Origin: Psychrobacter nivimaris
GTDB taxonomy: Bacteria > Pseudomonadota > Gammaproteobacteria > Pseudomonadales > Moraxellaceae
Direction of reading: 5' to 3'
Assembly: GCF_009812035.1 (NCBI RefSeq)
Contig: NZ_VZIZ01000011.1
Location: forward strand, 27,269 to 91,268
Length of the DNA: 64,000 bases
Under the pieces are notes generated by a model. It worked only from the letters and a program-made list of their open reading frames with translations. It was not told the DNA's origin and searched no databases. Both the position numbers and the translations under genes were made by a program. Shown one piece after another: positions 39,461-49,196 of this stretch. The stretch's first letter is position 1, and each line of letters opens with the position of its first letter.

Positions 39461-40189
39461 ATGAACTTACTTAGTAAGGTACTGGCCCATTATAAGAGAA
39501 TAGCCATTTTTACCTTTTGTTTACCTATTTGTAAAAACGGCAGGTATGGAATTGATAATTTATTAGCTATTGCATCTAGGTTATTCAATAAACTATTGAA
39601 GTTTGTCATTTATAGGAAACCACTCCTTCAAAACGATAATATTTTAAATGCTAAGCAATCAAACGGCTTTACTCTCGTTGAGCTAACTGTGACGACAATG
39701 GTATTGGGAATTATCGCAGCTATTGCAGCGCCAAGTATCTTAACGCACTTAGCACGAATGGAAGCCCAACGTGTCAAGCATCAACTAGAGAGTACCTTAT
39801 CATTAGCAAAGGCTGAAAGTTACATAAGTCGGCAGGATGTCTTGGTTTGTTTATCGAATGATGCACAGCAGTGCCATAGGAATAGTGATAAAACACTTCT
39901 GCTATTCGTAGATAAAAATAACAACAAGCATTTTGATTCTCAAGTAGATACCTTATTAACTCAGCAATCCTTAAACCTAAGATATAGTACAGTGAAATTA
40001 AGAGTTGGCGGTAGGCGTCACTATACTAAATTTTGGGGTGATAGTGGCAGACCACGAGGACACTTCGGTCATATAAAATATTGCCCTACCTCTTCTTATA
40101 ATAAATCAATGTACCAAATCTCTTTTAACCAATCCGGTATCGTCAAACATAAACTTAACGTAGACCACCCTACGAAATGTAATGGGTAA
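39461..40189 (+). CDS. FimT/GspH-like type IV pseudopilin with long leader
   Basis: A type IV prepilin-like protein of 242 residues. The N-methylation/cleavage motif is NGFTLVELTVTTMVLGIIAA (glycine at about residue 68), followed by a single hydrophobic helix. The GspH/FimT-type C-terminal domain has the segment SGRPRGHFG and a cysteine pair (YCPTSS ... KCNG). Minor pseudopilins prime pilus or secretion-fibre assembly. From ATG 39461 (AGGA 11 bases upstream) the leader is about 68 residues, far longer than the usual 6-30, and basic with its own hydrophobic stretch. The only shorter in-frame options are non-ATG codons (a TTG near 39596 would give a 24-residue leader). No other pilus genes are beside it. 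Confidence 0.75.
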   Translation: MNLLSKVLAHYKRIAIFTFCLPICKNGRYGIDNLLAIASRLFNKLLKFVIYRKPLLQNDNILNAKQSNGFTLVELTVTTMVLGIIAAIAAPSILTHLARMEAQRVKHQLESTLSLAKAESYISRQDVLVCLSNDAQQCHRNSDKTLLLFVDKNNNKHFDSQVDTLLTQQSLNLRYSTVKLRVGGRRHYTKFWGDSGRPRGHFGHIKYCPTSSYNKSMYQISFNQSGIVKHKLNVDHPTKCNG

Positions 40190-40209
40190 TAGATGCCGTA
40201 TATGCAAAC

Positions 40210-40983
40210 CTATTTATGCATGGCCTCTTTCATCATTGTCACAGCGCTTTCTAGTCCTACGAAGACCGCATCTGCAATAAGTGCGTGACCAATATTTAAC
40301 TCATAGATACCATCAATCTTTGCAATAGCATTAACATTGTCACACGTTAAACCATGACCTGCGTTAATAAGCAATTTATCGTCTATGCTCTGTGCTGTAG
40401 CTACTGCTTGTTCAATTCTTTTAAGTTCAGCCAACTGTGCGTCAGTATCATTTGCTAATCCTGCTTCGGCATAAGCACCCGTATGCAACTCTACCGCGTC
40501 TGCACCACACTCTATCGCGGCTGCAATCTGCTTGTCATCAGGATCAATAAACAAAGAAACTTTAATATTAGAGGCTTGTAGTTTATGAACATACTCTTTT
40601 AGAGACGTGACTTGCCCTGCAACATCGAGACCACCCTCTGTCGTTAACTCTGCACGCTTTTCAGGTACTAGACATACCCAAAAAGGTTTAACTTCGCAGG
40701 CAATTGCAAGCATCTCATCAGTTGCTGCCATCTCTAGGTTCATTCTCGTCGACAACTGCCCTGCCATTTCATAAACATCCGCATCTTGTATATGACGACG
40801 ATCTTCACGTAGATGTATAGTGATACCATCTGCTCCTGCCTTTTCGCACAATAATGCAGCAGCCAAAGGACTTGGATAACTCACACCGCGCGCTTGACGC
40901 AATGTTGCCACATGATCAATATTCACGCCTAGCAAAGGTTTTTTTGAACTGCTTTCAGATGAGGTAGATACAGAGATACTCAT
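40210..40983 (-). CDS. pdxJ: Pyridoxine 5'-phosphate synthase
   Basis: PdxJ joins 1-deoxy-xylulose 5-phosphate and aminoacetone phosphate to form pyridoxine phosphate. [27 protein letters not shown] and the C-terminal phosphate-binding segment [14 protein letters not shown] are diagnostic. ATG 40983 has AAAGGA upstream and is preferred to a TTG at 41001, giving 257 residues. It is the last gene of the lepA-to-pdxJ block, 49 bases after recO. Confidence 0.96.
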   Translation of the reverse strand: MSISVSTSSESSSKKPLLGVNIDHVATLRQARGVSYPSPLAAALLCEKAGADGITIHLREDRRHIQDADVYEMAGQLSTRMNLEMAATDEMLAIACEVKPFWVCLVPEKRAELTTEGGLDVAGQVTSLKEYVHKLQASNIKVSLFIDPDDKQIAAAIECGADAVELHTGAYAEAGLANDTDAQLAELKRIEQAVATAQSIDDKLLINAGHGLTCDNVNAIAKIDGIYELNIGHALIADAVFVGLESAVTMMKEAMHK

Positions 40984-41050
40984 AAAAAATCCTTTGGACA
41001 ATTAAGCCTAACTTATATAGTTGATACTACGATGATATTTGAGAATGCAG

Positions 41051-41842
41051 TTATTGATAACGCTGCTGTTGCTGCCATAACAGACGACTTTGTAGCGGCT
41101 GATAATCAAGCAAATGATCAATAAGATGTCGATGTAGTTTTGACCAATGGCTCAGCGTCTGTTCAGTAATACCTAAACGTGCCATTTCTATGATATCTGC
41201 ACCCTTAAAGACGGTCTGTCCAGACTCACTGGCTAAATGCTCAGATTCTTCATTATGTACTAATACAGGGAGCAAACCTACATCCGGTAAAAAGCGGTAA
41301 GTACAATCATACTCGATGGGATCTTCAACGTTGTCATGCGTTAACGTTAAAGTGAATCCTAACTCGGTAAATAGATACTGCTCAAACTGACGTAGACAGA
41401 GACGAAGCTCGCTATTACTTAAGGGCTGTTTGAGTTGTTGTAGACTGATTTGATAATGCTGCCACAATACAGGAATTGGGTCTTCAGTAGGTAACAGCCG
41501 CCACAGAATCTCATTTATATATAGTGCAGCATATTGATGTTGACCGCTGATATTGGCGTAAGGTACGGCTTCTAAGACAGCAGATTTACTATCTTTTTGA
41601 ACACCGTCTTTTTGAACGCTATCAGCTTGAGTTGTATCTTGCGAAGCAATATTAATTTGACTAAAGGTTTTTAGATCGCGTTTGCCAGTAGCAAAAAGCT
41701 GTAACGGCATAAATAATGGCGCGCCTTTTTTCCCAACACCATGTATCACACCGTGTTGTTGAGAAAAAAGATAATACAAAGCGCGCTTTTCCTGATAAGG
41801 ACGCTGATGCAATAAATACCCGACGAGCGCTTCATTACGCAT
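41051..41842 (-). CDS. recO: DNA repair protein RecO
   Basis: RecO loads RecA onto SSB-coated gaps with RecR. The N-terminal OB fold is recognisable (ALVGYLLHQRPYQEKRALYYLFSQQHG, about residues 4-30), followed by the helical domain (LRLCLRQFEQYLFTELGF). There is a non-conserved Gln/Asp/Lys insert at about 80-95. No zinc-finger cysteines are present, as in several Gammaproteobacteria. It lies between era and pdxJ, the usual place. Confidence 0.9.
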   Translation of the reverse strand: MRNEALVGYLLHQRPYQEKRALYYLFSQQHGVIHGVGKKGAPLFMPLQLFATGKRDLKTFSQINIASQDTTQADSVQKDGVQKDSKSAVLEAVPYANISGQHQYAALYINEILWRLLPTEDPIPVLWQHYQISLQQLKQPLSNSELRLCLRQFEQYLFTELGFTLTLTHDNVEDPIEYDCTYRFLPDVGLLPVLVHNEESEHLASESGQTVFKGADIIEMARLGITEQTLSHWSKLHRHLIDHLLDYQPLQSRLLWQQQQRYQ

Positions 41843-41905
41843 TTTTTATTACCTAAATAGCTAAAAGGCAGACAGTGCTTTTGAAGCGTTCGTTCTTAAC
41901 CGCTA

Positions 41906-43021
41906 TCAATAGCCCAAACTGGTCAACGCACGCTCATCATCAGACCAACCACGTTTCACTTTGACCCACAAAGTTAACATGATTTTTTTACCAAACAACT
42001 GCTCCATATCTTTACGAGCATCCATACCAACTTGTTTGATACGCTGGCCTTTATCACCGATAACGATGGCTTTTTGACCACCACGTTCAACATAGATAGT
42101 CGCATCGATGAAAGTACAAGCTTTGCGTGGACGCCCTGTTTTTGGATCAGTATGTGCAGGTTCGTCTTTAAACTCATCAATCTGTACCGTTAAATCATAT
42201 GGCACTTCATCACCCGCACTACGCATGATTTTTTCGCGAATGATTTCACTGGCTAAAAATCGCTCAGAGCGATCTGTGATTTGTTCTGTATCGTAAATAG
42301 GCGCAGCGACTGGTAAATGTGAGGCAATCACTTCTTGCAAACGATCTAAGTTTTGATTTTTTAGTGCAGATACAGGAACGATATCAGCAAAATCGAAACT
42401 ATCGTTGAAAGTTTCGATAAGTGGTAGCACGCTGCCTTTATCTTTTAGAGTATCTGACTTATTAATAACCAATACGACTGTTAGATTGGTCTCACCGAGC
42501 TTTTGCAAGGTCAATAAATCATCGTCACGCCATTGATCTGAATCGACAACAAACAGTACTAAATCTACATCTACTAACGCCGATACCGCCGCTTTATTCA
42601 TACGTTCGTTAATAGCACGTACTTCGTTACGGTGAATACCTGGTGTATCAACAAACACCGCTTGCATTTCATGGTTTGACAAAATGCCATGAATACGATG
42701 ACGGGTGGTTTGTGGTTTGCGTGAAGTGATAGACAACTTTTGACCCAATAAGTGATTCATCAAAGTTGACTTGCCCACATTTGGTCGTCCAACAATGGCC
42801 ACATAACCTGCTCTAAAATCATCAGCCATCCGAGTATTACCACTTGGCGCAAAAAACTCTTCAATAGCCATATCATTGTCTAATGCAATATCTTCTGCAT
42901 CAATAGCATGAATCTCTTCGGTAACTTCGATATTGTTTTGGCTTAAATCAATATCTGTATTCTCACCCAAATTTTGGGTGCTGTCTTCATTGTTTGATGG
43001 CAAATCAGTATGATTGCTCAT
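41906..43021 (-). CDS. era: GTPase Era, with acidic N-terminal extension
   Basis: An essential GTPase that binds the 3' end of 16S rRNA during 30S maturation. The G1 loop is GRPNVGKST (residues 78-86). G3 is DTPGIH, G4 NKSD. The C-terminal KH domain has YVERGGQKAIVIGDKGQRIK and ends in the conserved LWVKVKRGWSDD. At 371 residues it is about 70 longer than E. coli Era (301). The extra part is an Asp/Glu/Asn-rich N-terminus. A shorter start at Met65 (42829) would restore normal length, but AGGA at normal distance supports 43021, so the extension is probably made. Confidence 0.95.
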   Translation of the reverse strand: MSNHTDLPSNNEDSTQNLGENTDIDLSQNNIEVTEEIHAIDAEDIALDNDMAIEEFFAPSGNTRMADDFRAGYVAIVGRPNVGKSTLMNHLLGQKLSITSRKPQTTRHRIHGILSNHEMQAVFVDTPGIHRNEVRAINERMNKAAVSALVDVDLVLFVVDSDQWRDDDLLTLQKLGETNLTVVLVINKSDTLKDKGSVLPLIETFNDSFDFADIVPVSALKNQNLDRLQEVIASHLPVAAPIYDTEQITDRSERFLASEIIREKIMRSAGDEVPYDLTVQIDEFKDEPAHTDPKTGRPRKACTFIDATIYVERGGQKAIVIGDKGQRIKQVGMDARKDMEQLFGKKIMLTLWVKVKRGWSDDERALTSLGY

Positions 43022-43217
43022 AAGTTAATCCTATAGGGTTTGTGACTAGCCGAACAGTCTTTGATGGTAAATTTATTTAGTCACCATTAAAAACGGGCTA
43101 GAAACATTTAAAGTTTTAAAATGAATAATATGTGAGGTAGTTTTAATGTATGTTTGCCAAGTTATAAACCAGTCTAAACAGATACTATGCATCTAAAAAC
43201 GCGTTTATGGATGTCGG

Positions 43218-44015
43218 CTATACACGTTTTTTGGCAGATCCTGGCAATTTATGTAATTGGTTAATCATAAGCTCTGCTGCTTTCTGTTCAGCAATACGGC
43301 GGCTCTCACCAGATTCAGTAATATCAGGGCAATTATTGATATTGACATGGCAACGTACAACGAAAATTTGATGCGGTGCATTACCACGCGTTTCCATGAG
43401 TTCGTAGTTGGGCAAGTCAAACTGCTTAGATTGTAGCCACTCTTGTAACCGACTCTTGGCGTCCTTCAGCGCTTTTTGGTCATTGACATTATCAATCAGA
43501 TCACCATACCAAGAGAGAACACATTTGCGAGTAATATCCATATCTTGGCTGTCTAAATAGATAGCACCAATTAGAGACTCTACGGCATCGGCCAGTATAG
43601 AAGCACGATTGCGACCGCCACCTTTGCGCTCACCTACTCCTAATATAAGATGGTTAGACAGCTCTAAATTTTGAGCGATAATTACCAACGACTCTTGGCG
43701 TACCAATGTCGCACGCATACGCGTTAAGCGCCCTTCATTTTGACTAGGATAACGATGATATAAAGCTTCACCCACAATCATCCCTAAAAGTGCATCACCT
43801 AAAAACTCTAGGCGCTCATAGTTTTTTTTGCTATCAAATGAGCGATGCGTTAACGCAAGTTTAGGTAGACTCAAGTCATTGAACTCGTAGCCTAACTTAC
43901 GCGTTAATACTGCTAACCGCTGAATAAATTCCGAGCTAACAACAAGCGTGTCAACAGATGTACTATTTTTTTGGGAAGTAGAAGCCGCTTGGGAATGGTG
44001 CGAAGTTGGTTTCAT
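43218..44015 (-). CDS. rnc: Ribonuclease III
   Basis: Double-strand-specific endoribonuclease for rRNA and mRNA processing. The RNase III signature NYERLEFLGDALLG and the second acidic cluster ILADAVESLIGAIYLD hold the metal-binding residues. A double-stranded RNA-binding domain covers the last 75 residues. The N-terminus has a Ser/Thr/His-rich extension of about 25 residues, giving 265 in total against about 226 in E. coli. It lies between the DUF4845 gene and era, as expected. Confidence 0.96.
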   Translation of the reverse strand: MKPTSHHSQAASTSQKNSTSVDTLVVSSEFIQRLAVLTRKLGYEFNDLSLPKLALTHRSFDSKKNYERLEFLGDALLGMIVGEALYHRYPSQNEGRLTRMRATLVRQESLVIIAQNLELSNHLILGVGERKGGGRNRASILADAVESLIGAIYLDSQDMDITRKCVLSWYGDLIDNVNDQKALKDAKSRLQEWLQSKQFDLPNYELMETRGNAPHQIFVVRCHVNINNCPDITESGESRRIAEQKAAELMINQLHKLPGSAKKRV

Positions 44016-44117
44016 GCGTGGTTTGTGGTTATCCCTTCTGCTTGACAGATTTAGTTTAATAATATTATTTGATATATTTTATGAAATAATGAAAGCGCTA
44101 TGTCGTACTATGATGGC

Positions 44118-44510
44118 TTACTCTGCTGTTGCCATCTCGATGTTACCTTCGAAACGGTTTACGATGTCGACATTGCTAAAAAAGTTATTAGTTACTGCAT
44201 ATTCTTTATAGATAGCTAATTGACCTGTTTTTTTATCGGTAAAGGTAAATACCTCTTCTGCCTTGGTATCATAGTCAGCATTGATAGATAACTGTTTGTT
44301 GACACGTTCAACAAATTGTTTGGCTGTTTCTTTATTATTATTGGCTTCTTTTAGCTGCGCACTTAATACTTTGGTCAGTTGGTAGTCACCAATTTGAGCT
44401 GGTACAATAGCTACTGTCAATTTAGTCGCAATACCCAAAAGCATAATAATGAGAACAACATTTGTCACACTGGCGCCGCGCTGCATAGCCAAACCAGATA
44501 ATTGCTGCAT
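44118..44510 (-). CDS. DUF4845 membrane-anchored protein
   Basis: A 130-residue protein with a single N-terminal hydrophobic helix (VTNVVLIIMLLGIATKLTVAI, about 15-35), preceded by a Gly-Ala rich tip. The periplasmic domain is about 95 residues. Position and sequence match the DUF4845 family, which lies between lepB and rnc in many Gammaproteobacteria and resembles a pseudopilin-like anchor. Function is unknown. Confidence 0.85.
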   Translation of the reverse strand: MQQLSGLAMQRGASVTNVVLIIMLLGIATKLTVAIVPAQIGDYQLTKVLSAQLKEANNNKETAKQFVERVNKQLSINADYDTKAEEVFTFTDKKTGQLAIYKEYAVTNNFFSNVDIVNRFEGNIEMATAE

Positions 44511-44641
44511 TATGATATCCTTCTAAAGATAAACGACTATTTTGAATAAGTGTATAAATAATAAATAGCTATTTATTAGATAGCAACGATATTAGCATAA
44601 AACCATTGTCAACAAATCAACCGATAAACAATCACACCGCC

Positions 44642-45598
44642 TTAATTGATAGTACCATTACGCTCAAAGGTTGGTAGGTTAAGACCAGGTGGTTTATGCA
44701 TCCAAATATAAACTGCCTTACCTGCTAGGTTTTCATCAGGAACGAATCCCCAAAATCTACCGTCTGCACTGCGATCTCGGTTATCACCCATCACAAAATA
44801 CTGACCTTCTGGTACGTCAATGCGCCACTCAGTACCTTCTGACTCAACCACTTCTGGCGATTGTTGTTGTAAAAATGGCGCGTACTGTGAACTGTTCATG
44901 CCATCTAAATAGCGCACGAGATGATTGTTGTCACCTTGTACTTCTTCAAAATATTGTGCCGCATCTTCTTCTTGTTGACCCATTGCAGAAGCACTCTCTT
45001 CGGTCAGCACTTGACCTGGACCAACCTGGCCTGGTAAGTATAACTGTGAAGTCAATTCAGCATTTGCCGCGAAATCTACAGACTTAGTCTCAACAGGTAC
45101 ATCATTGATAGATAACGTGCCTTGACTATAACTTACGGTGTCACCAGGCAAACCGATAACGCGTTTAATATAATAAATGCTCGGGTTTTCAGGATAGCGA
45201 AACACTGCCACATCACCATGCTCAGGTTCACCAGTATCTATCACCTTATTGTAGGTTAACGGCAGGCGCACGCCATATGCGTACTTATTGACAGCAATAA
45301 AGTCACCCGTATATAGCGTTGGCACCATAGACGATGATGGAATATTAAAAGGCTCAATTAAAAATGAGCGTACTATCAATACCACTGCTAACACAGGAAA
45401 AAAGTCATAAGCCCAGCGAACTAGTAAGCCTTCTTGACCTCGACCACGAGTTTTGCGCTGTTTGAGCGCTAGCTTATCTAACAGCCAAACAATTCCTAGG
45501 ACTATAGTTAACGGCACTAAAATTAAATTAAAATCAAAATCCATACCAAATTGCCTATTAACGAGCGGCTTATCTAACACCTTTACGATAAGACTCAC
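44642..45598 (-). CDS. lepB: Signal peptidase I
   Basis: Inner-membrane Ser/Lys protease that releases exported proteins from their signal peptides. There are two N-terminal membrane helices with a basic loop between them. The nucleophile serine lies in PSSSMVPTL, the general-base lysine in YYIKRVIGLPGD, and the conserved box MGDNRDRSADGR. A hydrophilic insertion (about residues 195-245) is rich in Gln and Glu. It follows lepA by 48 bases, the classical lepA-lepB pair. Confidence 0.96.
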   Translation of the reverse strand: MSLIVKVLDKPLVNRQFGMDFDFNLILVPLTIVLGIVWLLDKLALKQRKTRGRGQEGLLVRWAYDFFPVLAVVLIVRSFLIEPFNIPSSSMVPTLYTGDFIAVNKYAYGVRLPLTYNKVIDTGEPEHGDVAVFRYPENPSIYYIKRVIGLPGDTVSYSQGTLSINDVPVETKSVDFAANAELTSQLYLPGQVGPGQVLTEESASAMGQQEEDAAQYFEEVQGDNNHLVRYLDGMNSSQYAPFLQQQSPEVVESEGTEWRIDVPEGQYFVMGDNRDRSADGRFWGFVPDENLAGKAVYIWMHKPPGLNLPTFERNGTIN

Positions 45599-45646
45599 TA
45601 CATTTGACTGTTATCTACAATGACTATCTTAGGTTACGTTTAGCGA

Positions 45647-47446
45647 TTAGCTATCAACTTGCAACACAGCTAAGAAGGCTTCTTGTGGAATTTCCACGTT
45701 ACCTACTTGCTTCATACGTTTTTTACCAGCTTTTTGCTTAGACAGTAGCTTTTTCTTACGTGACACATCGCCACCATAGCATTTTGCTAATACGTCTTTA
45801 CGCATGGCTTTTACCGTACTACGACCAATGATTTGGCTACCGATAGCCGCTTGAATGGCGACATCAAACATTTGACGTGGAATCAACTCTTTCATCTTAG
45901 TAACTAGGGCATTACCACGATAACGTGATTGGGTTTCGTGCACGATCATCGCTAAGGCATCAACTTTATCGCCATTGATTAGTACATCAACTCTCACCAA
46001 TTTATCAGCTTGATAGCGCTCAAAGTTATAGTCTAACGATGCAAAACCACGTGAAACTGACTTTAGGCGATCAAAGAAATCCATAACCACTTCGCCCATT
46101 GGGATATCAAATATCAGCTGTACTTGTCGACCCATAAAACGCATATCAACCTGAACGCCGCGACGCTCAATACATAGCGTCATTACATTGCCTAAGAATT
46201 CTTGCGGTACTAAAATCTGACAGCGGGCAATTGGCTCACGGAATTCTTCTATGTTGTTTGGCTCAGGTAGATGTGACGGATTATCTACATAGATTACATC
46301 ACCGTTCTTTTTCTCAATTTCGTAAATAACTGAGGGCGCTGTAGTAATCAAATCTAAATCATATTCACGCTCTAGACGCTCTTGGATAATCTCCATGTGC
46401 AGCATACCTAAGAAGCCACAGCGGAAACCAAAACCAAGCGCATCCGACGTATCTGGCTCAAAAAACAGCGACGCATCGTTAATTTGCAGTTTTTGCAAAG
46501 CTTCACGGAATTTTTCGAAATCACTCGAATCTACTGGGAACATACCAGAATAGACTTGTGGCGTGACTTGTTTAAAACCTGGGATACGATCCACATCAGG
46601 GGTCTTAGCATGAGTGATAGTGTCGCCTACTGGTGCTCCGGCAATATCCTTAATACCCGCAATAACAAAGCCGACTTCCCCTGCTTCTAAAACACCCGTA
46701 TCTACAGGCTTAGGCGTAAAGACACCAATCGAGCCAACCAGATGCGCCTCTTGAGTCGATTTGATATATAACTTGTCACCTTTACGTATAGTACCTTCAC
46801 GCACCCGTACCAATGAGACCACGCCCAAATAATTATCGAACCAAGAGTCAATAATTAGTGCTTGCAGTGGTGCTTCACGGTCACCAGTTGGTGCCGGGAT
46901 AAACTCCACCAGCGCTTCTAGCAGCTTATCAACACCAAGACCAGATTTGGCTGATACTCGCGGTGCATCAACGGCATCGATACCGATAATATCTTCAATT
47001 TCTTGAATGACGCGTTCAGGCTCAACTTGTGGCAAATCAATCTTATTTAACACCGCCATGACTTCTAAGCCTTGATCAACGGCTGTGTAGCAATTGGCTA
47101 CTGACTGCGCTTCTACGCCTTGAGCGGCATCAACAACCAATAGCGCACCTTCACAAGCTGCTAATGAACGCGACACTTCATATGAAAAGTCGACGTGACC
47201 CGGGGTATCAATAAAGTTAAGCTGATAGCGCTCACCATTTGGATGATCATAAAACAGTGTTACTGACTGTGCTTTGATAGTGATACCGCGCTCACGCTCA
47301 ATATCCATTGAGTCGAGTACCTGCGCCTGCATCTCGCGATCTTGCAAGGCACCGCACATCTGAATAAAACGATCGGCAAGGGTCGACTTACCATGATCAA
47401 TGTGGGCAATGATTGAAAAGTTACGAATATTGGCTAATGCAGTCAC
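45647..47446 (-). CDS. lepA: Elongation factor 4 (LepA)
   Basis: Ribosome-associated GTPase acting on translation initiation and 30S biogenesis. G1 is [11 protein letters not shown]3 DTPGHVDF, G4 NKIDLP. The LepA-specific C-terminal domain has [20 protein letters not shown]. Its 599 residues match the family exactly. It opens the minus-strand block lepA-lepB-DUF4845-rnc-era-recO-pdxJ. Confidence 0.98.
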   Translation of the reverse strand: MTALANIRNFSIIAHIDHGKSTLADRFIQMCGALQDREMQAQVLDSMDIERERGITIKAQSVTLFYDHPNGERYQLNFIDTPGHVDFSYEVSRSLAACEGALLVVDAAQGVEAQSVANCYTAVDQGLEVMAVLNKIDLPQVEPERVIQEIEDIIGIDAVDAPRVSAKSGLGVDKLLEALVEFIPAPTGDREAPLQALIIDSWFDNYLGVVSLVRVREGTIRKGDKLYIKSTQEAHLVGSIGVFTPKPVDTGVLEAGEVGFVIAGIKDIAGAPVGDTITHAKTPDVDRIPGFKQVTPQVYSGMFPVDSSDFEKFREALQKLQINDASLFFEPDTSDALGFGFRCGFLGMLHMEIIQERLEREYDLDLITTAPSVIYEIEKKNGDVIYVDNPSHLPEPNNIEEFREPIARCQILVPQEFLGNVMTLCIERRGVQVDMRFMGRQVQLIFDIPMGEVVMDFFDRLKSVSRGFASLDYNFERYQADKLVRVDVLINGDKVDALAMIVHETQSRYRGNALVTKMKELIPRQMFDVAIQAAIGSQIIGRSTVKAMRKDVLAKCYGGDVSRKKKLLSKQKAGKKRMKQVGNVEIPQEAFLAVLQVDS

Positions 47447-47809
47447 AAAGCGCCTACTAAATTAAGGGTGATAGAATAATAAAACTAAAAAATAAATATT
47501 GTCAGATGCAATTGATAACGTGCTTGTACTTCTTTCAAGGTTAACCGTTATAACAAGCCAATTGGGCTTATACCACCGTCTAAAACCTATAGCCAAGCAC
47601 ATTAACTCTTATGCGTAGACATAAAAGAGTATTCTAGCAGTTTTCCACTGCAAAGTAAGGCGATTTTGTTAGAAGAGATGTGACTTACAGATGAAATGAC
47701 AAGCTAAAAAAGGATAACGCAACAATCGTTACACTTGTTGAACTTCGTTTCTTTATATAGATACTATTATAATTACTATGACTTCTTAGAAACAAAAGCG
47801 AATAAATGA
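47447..47809. other. Region between lepA and the capsule export genes
   Basis: No gene is seen in these 363 bases. It should hold the lepA promoter and the end of the kps transcript, but neither a good promoter nor a strong terminator hairpin was found. Confidence 0.35.
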
Positions 47810-49051
47810 CTAGGGTAAATTGGTTTTAGACATATCTACGTCTGTAGTTTCACTGCCATTTTGGTACAGATACTTATACATCCATGGCGATCTGCCATAA
47901 AAAGCACCATTTATTTGAGTTTGCTCTATCAAGTACTCACGAAATCTCAAATAAAATTTATTATCTGGGCCCTTAGGCTGCTGCCAAAAATCATCAAGCG
48001 GCTTTTGATCTGTTAGCTTAGGAATATCGTAAATTGCACGACCCATAACCTTAGTAGGTTTCTTATGATAAACCGACTGCAAGCCTGTCGTACTGTTAAT
48101 AGTCACCATGCCAATACTATATTTCATCAAAGTTGGCAGGTGCATATCACAACCATAGAAAACACGATGAGACACTTGATAGCGCTCAGCTAGGCTAGCT
48201 ACCAGCTCCCGATAGTCTCTATGACCACGATCCAATGGATGATGCTTAAACACAAGTAACTGTTTTTGCTTAGCAAATTTTGCAAAGCTTGCGATAGACT
48301 CATCAATGAACTGTACCACATCACGATAATCACTATGATGGGTAATCTGTGAGTCATTATGCACTTGCAAACTAATCAAAAAGTAATTGTTACTTTCTTG
48401 CTTGATCAGTCTATTTTGCAATTGTTTATCTGGCAAATATCCTCGTAGCTTCCGCCACGGTGCTTTTAACCAAGCGATGGCCTCTTGCCAAGCGGTCATA
48501 CCACGATAATGCGAATAATGTGGATAACGACTTTTATAAAGCCAAGCAATGATGTAATAGACGATGGCCGCGATACTTAAGCGATAAAATCGATTATGTG
48601 TGTATAAAGGCTGATCATTGGCTTTCTTAAGTGCTTTAATCTCAGCAGTGTTTAGACGTGAATAGCCATTAATCCCATGCTCTTGTAAGGTAATGTAATC
48701 AGGACGCAAGTACCCTTCTTCAAAGACAAAAAATGAAATACCTAGCTTCTCACTGATACACGCTGCTTGAGTATGATGCGGTCGACAATCGCCAAAGCAT
48801 ACAATCGCATCAATGGCATTTTCTTTAATGAACGCCTGCAACCAAGAGGAAAATTGCGCTAATGTATTGGTATATTCGTAGGTATTGTCGTGATGATAAA
48901 AAAAGGCATCGCCTGCATTAAAATTGATTTTACTTACTTTAATATCTTGAGTTTGCAAGAATGACGAAAAGCGATTAAAAAACCCACCCATTTTCCCTTG
49001 TAGTAGCAAGACATGTCGATGAGTAAGCAAGTGAGACATCGAAGCTGCCAT
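47810..49051 (-). CDS. kpsS: Capsule polysaccharide linker glycosyltransferase, KpsS-like
   Basis: A 413-residue protein of the KpsS/LipB capsule family. Members add the first beta-Kdo to lysophosphatidylglycerol, starting the lipid linker of exported capsules. Support includes the opening LLLQGKMGGFFNRFSSFL, the YHHDNTYEY block, and the C-terminal TINSTTGLQSVYHKKPTKVMG, resembling nucleotide-sugar binding. It has no membrane helix with certainty; a hydrophobic stretch lies near 155-170. It is the last gene of the kps operon, 145 bases after kpsC. Confidence 0.87.
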   Translation of the reverse strand: MAASMSHLLTHRHVLLLQGKMGGFFNRFSSFLQTQDIKVSKINFNAGDAFFYHHDNTYEYTNTLAQFSSWLQAFIKENAIDAIVCFGDCRPHHTQAACISEKLGISFFVFEEGYLRPDYITLQEHGINGYSRLNTAEIKALKKANDQPLYTHNRFYRLSIAAIVYYIIAWLYKSRYPHYSHYRGMTAWQEAIAWLKAPWRKLRGYLPDKQLQNRLIKQESNNYFLISLQVHNDSQITHHSDYRDVVQFIDESIASFAKFAKQKQLLVFKHHPLDRGHRDYRELVASLAERYQVSHRVFYGCDMHLPTLMKYSIGMVTINSTTGLQSVYHKKPTKVMGRAIYDIPKLTDQKPLDDFWQQPKGPDNKFYLRFREYLIEQTQINGAFYGRSPWMYKYLYQNGSETTDVDMSKTNLP

Positions 49052-49196
49052 AATACAGGGCTACCATTAAATGAGAAAATAAGAAATAAAAATGAGAAAG
49101 GTCGTGCAACCGTGTGAAAACACATAGCGTAAAAGTGATTATACCGAAAAAGCATCTATTTGTCGCAATGCAATTATACGGTGCTACTCTAATAAA

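Noticed and set aside
42829..43021. Shorter Era start at Met65 as the true start
   Set aside because: The short form fits family length, but AGGA at good spacing lies before the long start and not before Met65; the long form is kept with a note.
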